Shown here one piece after another: positions 56,532 through 64,000 of a stretch of DNA of 64,000 nt. The stretch is from Diploscapter coronatus (Eukaryota; Nematoda; Chromadorea; Rhabditida; Rhabditidae): contig OZ038422.1 in the NCBI GenBank assembly GCA_964036155.1, forward strand, positions 75,105,201 through 75,169,200, read 5' to 3'. The position numbers were made by a program, and so were the translations under genes. Below the pieces are notes generated by a model. The model did no database searches. It saw only the letters and a program-made list of their open reading frames with translations, and had not been told where the DNA came from. Each line of letters begins with the position of its first letter. Position 1 is the first letter of the stretch.

Positions 56532-59272
56532 TCAAACAGCCTCTCTGAGTCTCCTCCATCTGATCTGCAGATCATCTTCCTCGGCATCCTCGTCCACTCC
56601 CAGTCTGTTCGAAGGCGCATCCGGGAGCGGAACAGAAATCGGGGAGACGGGAGAAGGAATTGCGGGAGATACGGCTTCCTGAACAGCCAATTATTATTCT
56701 TCCTCTCCACTTTCTCATGTTTATTAACAATCGTTCAGTGTAAAGTAGGATACGCGAATGGGGAGGGGAGGAGAGCAAAAATAGATAACCGTAATCCTTC
56801 TGATATCGATTTTTTATTTAATTTTTTTTTCCGAAATTCCGTTAGGTTCAAGATGTGGCATGACCACATAATTTTTAATGCTCTACAATGGAGGTGCATA
56901 GATTAAAGGTGTCATTTCCCATTGTTAATGAACATGATATTATTATGCCTCTTTCTTTTCTTAGACTTGCCTTATATTTGCAGAGTTCCTCGAGCTCCTT
57001 CTCCAATTCCTCATCACTGACTGCAGCCGCATTTCTACTCGTACTGCCCATTGGCTGTGCCATCGCATCCTCGATTTCCCTGTAGTCTTCCATCGAAGAG
57101 GCCACTTCGTCTAGAGTCTCGTCTATCTGCAATAGTTGACCACTTGCTAGAGATTCAAATATTCTATTTTTCTTGAATGAGAAACATTCACTTCTACAGA
57201 GGGTAGCCCATAATTGTCATGCAACTTTCAAACTCTTATACTCTGAATTGGATAGATTACTCCAATGCTTTAATTGGGGCATCATTTAAAGCCTAATGTA
57301 AGCAGATTATTTTTGACTTTTTTTTTTTTAAATATTATTTCTGTTATTATCTTATCACTGATAAGAAGCTGATATCTAACTGATAGTCAAAAAGTCATTT
57401 GTCCATACCTTATCAGAAGAAAGTCCCTGCCTGGCGAGAGTGGCCTTGAATGCAGCAGTGCCCGATTTATACGCATCCAGAATCTCCTTGTTCTGCTGAA
57501 ATCACAAACACTGTTATTCGGGCTCCTTGTATTACCACTCTATAATAACCTTCCCTCTGTTGTAAAAATCACTGTTTTTTGAAAGTGAGGAATCATTCTC
57601 CTATTTGTAAAACGAGTACAAGCTATATAGGGCTAGAGAATAGGGCAAGGGTAGATATGTTCTTTGAATAATCAGAATAGCAATTAGGTTAATTTGGAAA
57701 AAAAATGCTATATTATATAGATATAATGAGTTTACCTTGCCCTATCCCTTAGCCTTATATGGCCCGCACTTATTTTACTAACAGGGTGATATTTACAAAA
57801 GAGTGATGAACAAATATAGGCTGATGATTACAGCTGAGTGAAGGCTATATAGGGTGATAAATACGAGGAGCAGCTATTGCTATTGCTCCTTTCTTCATCT
57901 CTCAAACATACCTTAGTGGACCCAATCTGATGGAGCATAGTGAGGAGTCTCTGATACTGATTGTCCTTATCATTGATGCTCTTTTCGACCTGCTTCTTCT
58001 GTCTCAAATAGTTCGTTGCCCGTGTTCTTTCCCCCGCCTTCAAGCAGCTGCGCGTGTCTGCATCCAATCTATAATTAATTCATCCCCTTCTTCTTCTTCT
58101 TCGTTCAGCCTCACTTCTGTGCCTTCTTTTCGAGAGCAGAAATTTCCTGGTCGAGTTTCCTCATCGCCCTGCGGATTCCATGCACATTCGCGTCTGTCTC
58201 AGTGAACTTCAGCGGTCCGGCTGTCCGTCTGTCCTTGAATTTGAGGATCTTCTCGCCGCCTGCAGACGAGCCCACAGTCAGTTCACCCTGATCCACCAGG
58301 TGGTCGATGACGATGTCAAAATTCTCCTATAAGAATATATTTTATAGCAATTAATGATTCCTCCGGCATCTGCTATATGTTGTGAGCTTAAATGATGTGC
58401 GGAATTCTACTATATGGTGTCACCCTTTTTTACTATATGACGGGAGATTCTGATCTATCTTTGTCCATACTATCTCATCCCTTATCCTCAACTATAGCGC
58501 ACGTCCTCCCGTCATATAGTGAAAAAGGGTCGCGCGTCATATCGTAAAATTGCACACGCTATTCGAGCTCACGACATAGAGTAATTGTCGACTTCCCAAC
58601 CTTAGTGGAAATAATGTGTTTGGTTCTGTCCTGCAAGTCCCTGTAATCGACCACATCGCTCGAGCCTTCCAAGTCGTCCATCAGCTCCGTTTCATACAGA
58701 CGAATCAACTGCTCGGCCTGTTTCTGAAAATATTTTCTGCACAAATAGTCTCTTGAGCGTTATTCTAACCTCGATAGTGGGGAGATGAATGAACTGTTCT
58801 GCCTCTGCCTCTCTGCCATAGAACCAGGAAGTGGTCTTGGAAATGCCCCAACTCAGCCAAGTCGAGTGACTGGTTCGCCACACAGAGAGAGTGGTGACTT
58901 GACCATCAGTTCTAAGCTGCTCGATGACTGCAGACAAACTGCTGGGCACTACGTCTCCGCGACGAAAGCGGTGCTTCAGAGTGTCGATCGTGAAGACGGC
59001 ATTTTGCTCGCCTGCAATGCATTTCTTCATATCATTCACTCTGCACAGCGAATCGCTCTCAACCTTGACAGAAAATGGCGACCATGTCAGTCCAGAACTT
59101 CATCTTCTTGTCGTAGTCGAACTTGTTCGCCATTCGAGACTGCAATTCATCCATTTCCTCTTCCTCTCCCCATTTCTCTTTTCACCTTGATCGCAGTCAT
59201 TAGGCCCTGCATCTCCAAGTCATCAGCCCAGACTTTAGGGAAATAGGCCGGCACTCCATTCAGATTCGCCAT
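56532..59272 (-). CDS. CHMP7: Charged multivesicular body protein 7 (ESCRT-II/III hybrid)
   Basis: ESCRT-III adaptor that recruits CHMP4 to the nuclear envelope for resealing. Nine exons: 59272-59186, 59139-59064, 59011-58770, 58723-58601, 58326-58115, 58068-57912, 57495-57409, 57126-56971, 56678-56532; 428 aa (human 453). N-terminal winged-helix part: YFPKVWADDLEMQGLM, FWTDMVAIFCQ, TSHSTWLSWGISKTTSWFYG. The C-terminal ESCRT-III helices are RRAMRKLDQEISALEKKAQ, NYLRQKKQVEKSI, IDETLDEVASSMEDYREIED and SDEELEKELEEL. The acidic end DEDAEEDDLQIRWRRLREAV may act as a MIM-like tail. The last intron has a GC donor (56970). Its ATG lies 115-127 nt after the ASCC1 poly(A) signal (acceptors at 59284 and 59296): likely the third gene of an operon. 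Confidence 0.93.
56801..56943. repeat. Dispersed repeat R1, copy 2 (last intron of CHMP7)
   Basis: Matches the MTO1-intron copy 40459-40606: GATATCGATTTTTTATTTA, CCGAAATTCCGTTAGGTTCA, GCTCTACAATGGAGGTGCAT. The hairpin partner on the right is less well kept than in copy 1. Its right end lies within about 30 nt of the GC donor of the CHMP7 exon ending at 56971. Confidence 0.6.
57570..57815. mobile_element. Inverted-repeat element in CHMP7 intron 6
   Basis: Arms CTATATAGGGCTAGAGAATA / CATATAAGGCTAAGGGATAG (reverse complement of the right) continue as GGGCAAGG. Outward similarity runs through GTAAAAC.AGT. About 245 bp, no coding frame. Confidence 0.55.
58375..58580. mobile_element. MITE with about 75-bp inverted repeats in CHMP7 intron 4
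   Basis: Left arm TATGTTGTGAGCTTAAATGA ... CACCCTTTTTTACTATATGA and right arm in reverse complement TATGTCGTGAGCTCGAATAG ... GACCCTTTTTCACTATATGA, both ending CGGGAG. Centre about 60 bp, containing CTATAGCGCACGTC, which also occurs in 61795-61910. Confidence 0.7.
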
Positions 59273-59425
59273 TCACGTCGAGCTACAAAATATACCTGCA
59301 AAAGAAGCAAAATAAGGAAAACAAATAAGCAAGAAATCAAAAATGTTTGGCGCATTCCAAACGCATTTAACGCAAGAAACGTAAACACAGTGCATGAAGT
59401 GGGACAATAATTTATTCTTTCTCTA
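59273..59425 (-). promoter_or_regulatory. Intercistronic region ASCC1-CHMP7
   Basis: On the minus strand AATAAA (59416-59411) follows the ASCC1 stop by only 10 nt. TTTTGCAG (ending 59296) and TTTTGTAG (ending 59284) precede the CHMP7 ATG at 59272. Spacing 115-127 nt. Confidence 0.6.
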
Positions 59426-62197
59426 CTACTCTGCAAGTCTAATAGAATGCAGCTTTGGGTAGAAGGAAGTTGCAGATTTCGTGGTGTTGAGAGGACAGAG
59501 GCACATCTGAATAATTCAAGTCATTTCTGTAGAAATATTTCACGTCCACTTACTTCTTCCACAGGGAGTCTGCCGAATTCGTAGTCCTTGTACTTCTCGA
59601 GAATTGCAGTCGCATCGAACTTCTCTCGGTTGCCGTTCCCCTCTTTCTGCAAACACTATTCCTTTCATTCTCTTTCGTTACCAATTAGTCCAACCTGTGC
59701 CAAATATCTGCTGTTCATGAGCGTCATATGCAGTTTCACATCGACCCTCTCAAATTCGTTCTTCGCCCGGCCGCTCTCTATGAGTTTCTTCGCCACGAAG
59801 TTCGAAATCTTCTGGACTCTGCAATTGTACTCAGTCTTCTGGACGCAGTTCCTTTACTATCTCACCCCTCTCCCTGGACTCGAGCAAAGAGGACATCGAC
59901 TTCTTTCGGATCGTCATTCATGATGTCGACTCCTTGAAGCGCCAACTCCATGTTTGCCCCTTTGAATTCCCTCCTCACTTCCTTTCCAATCTTCCTGAGC
60001 AGCTCTTCAATTTCCCTCTCATCGTTCTGGTCGAAAATCCACACAGTTGCGATGGTCAGGTGCAGTCGAGCTGCCGAGGTAAAGAGCACCTCCTTCCTGG
60101 TCGATTCCTGCAAGCAAATGGCATACTTGAATGTGTGTGCAGGATTCTCACGTGAAACTCATTGGACCCAGTGATGGCGATTCTGAAGGCCTCGAATCTG
60201 TTCTGGACTTCCTCGGTGTTACAGGGAATGGCCACGAAATGCGTCACTCTGGCCTTCTTCTTACAGTCGGCCAGGACGATCTCCAGTCGATCCAAGCAAC
60301 GCGTCACGCACTCCACTCCTCCCACAGAGGCGATTTCTGCAATCCCTCCAACGTCTCCCTCCACTCGTTCCATTCCAACTCACCCAACTCCTTCTCCCAC
60401 CTGGAGTCCTTCTTGGGCACTTTCACCTTGCAGCTGGTTGCCTTCTCCAATTTGTCCAGGTTAGCTCGCCTCGTCCCTATCAACTTGGCGTGGAAAATCG
60501 AAGGGAGTGCGAAGCTGAAATTTGTCAAGTCGAATTACTTTTAAGGTCTTATTTATTTACTACATTAGCTAATTTTATGAGAAAAAGTATTAAGAACAGG
60601 CTTGCTGGATCGGATCGGATCGCAAATTTTTCGACCCACCAACAAGCCTAATGAAAAGTGTTTCAAGACATGGAACTTCAATATTTCAACCCCAGAAAAG
60701 TTTCTTTACAAGATTTAGCCATCTGAGGTTCTCTCATTCACTATGGAAAGGCCTGATAAAGGGATATAGGGATAGAAGTTAGGGATAAGGGATGGTGGTG
60801 ACCATTAGTCTACCCCGAACCTATTACCCTATTCATTGGCATCAGATTTGACACATCTTAATGCCTCTCTATGTGAACTTATCAGATTTATTTCATGGCG
60901 AGTGGAAATTCCAGAAGGCCCAAAATTTCGGTAGAAATCCGAAACACAAGATTATGAAGTCCGATACATTGTCAAATATGTACACCAGGAGTACGAGTTC
61001 TTGATTTTCTATAAAAATGCTTTCTAGTTACGATTTTTGGTGTCTGTGAATCAAGACATATTGTTTAAAGAAGTTTCTCCTAGCTTTGTTAAATAGTCAT
61101 TTAAAAAATCCAAAAGTTGAACCAATAGGAAACCAAACCTGGCAATCCACTTCTCCCCATTTGTGGAGACTCGTTCGTCCTCTTTGCACTTGACGAACTC
61201 CTTTACTTCACGTTTGTCCCTGTCTTGCCTCTCCTGTCCTTGTCTGTCCCTGTCACTGTCATTCTTCCTCTGTCCAGGCTTGTTGTTCTTCTTCTCTCGT
61301 TCGTTTGCATTCTTCTGCAATTCAATCGTTCCTTCCAAAGTAATTCGAACTCAAATTCAAACCTGTTTGTTATCAGGCTGAACCTTGACACTTTCGAATC
61401 CGGGAGGTGGTCCGAAGCCGGGGGGCGGATCGTTGAATCCTGGAGGAGCATCGTCTGCTGCGGAGACAGAGGCAGATTCGACAGAGTGATTCGACTGAGT
61501 GGATGCCTGTCGCGGCACTTTCTTCTTCGGTTCTTTCGGCTCTGCCAACTCGGATGCAGGCTGTGGCTCTGCTTCGACTTTCCTTTCTGAGTTTTTCACC
61601 CATTATTTGCAATGGTTCTTATGGAATACATACACTTTATAAATGGGAAATTTATAAGTACGGAGTAAGAGAAGTTTACTCGTGTCATAAAATGCTAAAT
61701 TAAGTTTCTACCAAGTTAATTACTGAACATACCTCTTACCTTCTCTTATCCCTAACCCTATCCTTAGTCTCTTATGCAATCACAAAATTTGGGCAACTGA
61801 GAATGACGAAATGACGTGAGCTATCTTTTCCCACAACTTCTCCCTACTTTCCTTCCCTCGTCTATCTCCAGCTATAGCGCACGTCATCACGTCATTTACA
61901 AATTAGTCGAAATTTCAGAGGTGTAAGTTATTCTCTCCACTAACCAATAGCGATATTGCAGCTGGCCGGTTCGTCGTCCTCTTCGATGTTTTCGTCGTCG
62001 TACAAATCTGCAGTGTCGCCATAGTCAACCGAGCTCATCCCAACTGCAGAAGAACTGCCTCCTCTACAATTCGTCCGTTCCTTCCTCTTTTACTTATTCT
62101 CTCTTCATTTTCCCTTTCGCTCCCCTCACCTGGTTGGATTCCTCCTGTATCTTCTCGTTCCAATCGAGTAGATTTCCGTCTGAAGAGGGAATGGCAT
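59426..62197 (-). CDS. ASCC1: Activating signal cointegrator 1 complex subunit 1
   Basis: KH-domain plus 2H-phosphoesterase-like protein of the ASCC complex (transcription, alkylation repair, ribosome rescue). Ten exons: 62197-62130, 62033-61945, 61586-61363, 61314-61139, 60514-60384, 60336-60152, 60107-59866, 59818-59695, 59646-59554, 59506-59426; 470 aa. N-terminus MPFPLQTEIYSIGTRRYRRNP resembles human ASCC1 (IDGRNYRKNP). An acidic stretch and PPGF repeats follow. KH core: SIFHAKLIGTRRANLDKLEK. The AKAP7-like 2H domain has both HxT motifs, ARLHLTIATVW and VKLHMTLMNSR. The exon 2 start requires acceptor GGGATGAG at 62034; the consensus TTCTGCAG 10 nt upstream would bring a stop. The start codon lies 8 nt after TATTTCAG (62206), 119 nt beyond the SPTLC1 poly(A) signal: probable operon member. 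Confidence 0.85.
61795..61910. repeat. Short repeat related to the 58375-58580 element (ASCC1 intron 2)
   Basis: Weakly inverted ends around AATGACG.AATGACGTGAGCTA and TAGCGCACGTCATCACGTCATT. It shares CTATAGCGCACGTC.TC.CGTCAT with the CHMP7-intron MITE. Confidence 0.45.
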
Positions 62198-62525
62198 CTC
62201 TGCTTCTGAAATAGTGCAAACTCACTGCAAGAAAAGCCTGTCAATTTCAATCAAAGATACAAAGGATGTGTGAATCAACATCACAGAAATCATAAATGTT
62301 TTGCAACAACTTCTATAAAGCTTCTTTATTGTTCGTTTCTGAAACATAGATTTTCTTTGAATATTGCATTTCAAAATCCTAGAATTAAAGTGAGCCTGAG
62401 GAATGGAGTAAAGTTGTCAATGGGAAATGTGAAAAAATGTGTACTAGAAAAGTGCATCTTGGTCTCGAATTCTCAGACCGTTTGACCCCAAATAAGTTGT
62501 ATTTGTTCATAGGCACAAGTAGAAA
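62198..62525 (-). promoter_or_regulatory. Intercistronic region SPTLC1-ASCC1
   Basis: On the minus strand AATAAA (62330-62325) follows the SPTLC1 stop by about 200 nt, and TATTTCAG ends at 62206, 8 nt before the ASCC1 ATG. The 119-nt distance is that of nematode operons. Confidence 0.6.
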
Positions 62526-64000
62526 TCACAGTGCGCAGGCGACCTGTCTCAAAGCTTCGATTGCACGATTCAACTCGTCTTCTGTCAATTCTGATTGCAC
62601 CATGAAACGGACACTGCAAATTGGATCATTTGGAAGAAGGAGGGTGGCAATTCTCCTAACCTGGGTTGAATGGGGAATTTCTCATCCTTCTCGATGTATC
62701 GGGCTCGCGTCAGCATGACTTTGTGCTTTTCGAATAGCTGCAATTCCACATTCAGTCATTCATCTCCTTCTCCGCACTTTCAACTAACCGTATTGACAAG
62801 AGAGTCGAGTTTGCTCTCCCCAGTTCCCCTGTCCTCATCCTCGCAGACGATATGCTTCATGGGACTCACTTCTGCAGCTCGCACGGCGAATTTCGTGTTC
62901 TGCAAAGCCTTGTCGAGTTTCTCGTGGGTTTCCTTGGCGAATCGCTGGAGTCGTTCAAGTCTGCCCGGCTCTTCATCGATCATCTTGATTCCTTCGCTTG
63001 CAGCTGTGGCCAACAGGGGGGGCAGGGATGCAGAGAAACAGTAACCGAGGCCTGAAAGGAGAGAAATGAATTGTTGAGTTGGCCCACAGGTTTGTAGCGG
63101 CCCTAATAACTTGATTTGTATCTGATCTGATGAATCCAGATAGGGCTTTCATACGAGATATCTCAAAAGTCCGTGGCTTCACTTAGTACACGTGAAACGA
63201 CATGTTTTCACATCTAACAACTCGACAATAAATTTTCTGAAATCACCTATTTTGAATTTCGAGATAGTTTACGCGCAAAATGCGAAGTGACGGAGTTTTG
63301 AGGCATACCACGAGGAAACCAATACGTTAATTACATTAATACCGAAAACCCCATACAGATTCGCTAAATACAAAAAAGGTATTCGGATGTACTACGAACT
63401 TATGGGCCAACCCAATAGAAAAGCCGAGAGGCAAACGAACCAGAAAGTCTCTGATGTCCCACAACATAGCTGCGACCGACGCAGAATCCGCCAGTGGAGG
63501 CGATCGCGTTCTCGAGGGAGGCCATGATCATGTCCACGTCGATCACATCCACTCCATAGTGCTCGGTGATGCCCCTGCCCGATTTGCCCAGCACTCCAAA
63601 CGACCAGCTCTCGTCGATGAACACTCGCGCCTTGTATTTCCACTTGAATTCCACAATTTTGGGCAGCGGACAGAGATCGCCCGTGTTCGCATAGAGACCC
63701 TCGACCACGATGAATCGACGAATCGTGAGTGCCTTCTTCGGGTCCTGCAACATTCGTTTTCTGCAATACAAGAAGACTTGTGTCTCTACCAACCTTCCTA
63801 TCCTTCTCAGCCTGAGCCATGAGCAGTCTCTCCAAATCCTCCATGTCATTGTGTTCGAACCACTCGATTCTGCTGCGAGAGGCCTGCAGTCCAGTTTGAA
63901 TTGCGAAATTCACGCCTGAATTTGGCAATCTCCATCTCCTTCTCCACCCAAACAAACCTTTGTCGACAAAAATGATGTCTCCCCTCTTCGCGTAGGCAGG
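62526..64000 (-). CDS. SPTLC1: Serine palmitoyltransferase subunit 1 (5' part outside window)
   Basis: ER-membrane subunit of the first enzyme of sphingolipid synthesis (sptl-1 in C. elegans). Six exons are in the window: 64000-63958, 63915-63794, 63744-63441, 63051-62789, 62737-62661, 62613-62526; the N-terminus with the membrane anchor lies beyond position 64000. Seen: [89 protein letters not shown] and [13 protein letters not shown]. The site where the catalytic subunit SPTLC2 binds PLP has no Lys here, as expected for subunit 1. Intron 63052-63440 contains a mariner-like element. It is the first identified gene of the likely SPTLC1-ASCC1-CHMP7 operon. Confidence 0.95.
63074..63415. mobile_element. 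Non-autonomous mariner-like element in an SPTLC1 intron
   Basis: The left end TTGAGTTGGCCCACAGGTTT and right end in reverse complement TTGGGTTGGCCCATAAGTTC, both continuing (T/C)GTAG, look like mariner terminal repeats. A TA follows the right end (63416-63417). It is 342 bp with no transposase remnant visible. It lies 25 nt from the donor of the exon ending at 63441. Confidence 0.75.

Noticed and set aside
60597..60649. Short hairpin AGGCTTGCTGG...CCAACAAGCCT in an ASCC1 intron
   Set aside because: Could be a very small hAT-like relic, but it has no target duplication and no second copy in the window.
1..64000. RNA genes, CRISPR arrays, viral or toxin genes, novel defence or biosynthetic system
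   Set aside because: Both strands were read for tRNA-like, rRNA and array-like patterns and for known families; nothing supportable was found. A tRNAscan/Infernal run would be needed to exclude small RNAs.

Overview
The window is eukaryotic nuclear DNA, almost certainly from a nematode. Genes are split by many short GT-AG introns (commonly 45-60 nt, acceptors TTTCAG/TTGCAG). Two adjacent genes belong to the nematode moulting family MLT-10 (proline-rich LSP repeats), and a metallothionein of nematode type is present. Several same-strand neighbours show operon-like spacing, with a poly(A) signal about 100-130 nt upstream of an acceptor that lies directly in front of the next ATG. I cannot name the species. 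All gene models were spliced by hand and checked for reading frame, family similarity and total length divisible by three.

Layout. 1-0.6 kb: partial NUS1-like gene (-). 1.06-5.1 kb: cap methyltransferase CMTR1 (+). 5.5-9.6 kb: DNAJC21 (-). 10.4-11.7 kb: dihydropteridine reductase QDPR (+). 14.3-19.2 and 21.2-26.5 kb: two tandem MLT-10-like genes (+). 26.8-27.3 kb: metallothionein (-). 28.2-32.2 kb: protein tyrosine phosphatase-like gene whose WPD loop reads WPF (-). 33.4-36.5 kb: secreted HExxH metalloprotease (+). 36.8-37.8 kb: TTC36 (+). 37.9-42.2 kb: MTO1 (-). 42.5-45.6 kb: procollagen lysyl hydroxylase PLOD (-). 46.9-48.6 kb: two PLGRKT-like paralogues (+). 49.1-55.7 kb: RNA helicase A / DHX9 (+). 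56.5-59.3 kb: CHMP7 (-). 59.4-62.2 kb: ASCC1 (-). 62.5-64.0 kb: 3' part of SPTLC1 (-).

How they relate. Most are unrelated housekeeping genes (RNA capping, ribosome biogenesis, tRNA modification, collagen modification, ESCRT-III, sphingolipid synthesis). PLOD-MTO1 and SPTLC1-ASCC1-CHMP7 look like operons, and the two PLGRKT-like genes may be another. The MLT-10 pair is a tandem duplication whose repeat tails are cut into tiny exons, including one of 6 nt.

Introns and intergenic DNA carry many non-coding elements with terminal inverted repeats (MITE-like). Some have 8-bp target duplications typical of hAT transposons, and one has mariner-like ends. No transposase, RNA gene, CRISPR array or viral gene was seen. 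The most unusual signals are the splicing oddities and the MITE families, not a new enzymatic system.
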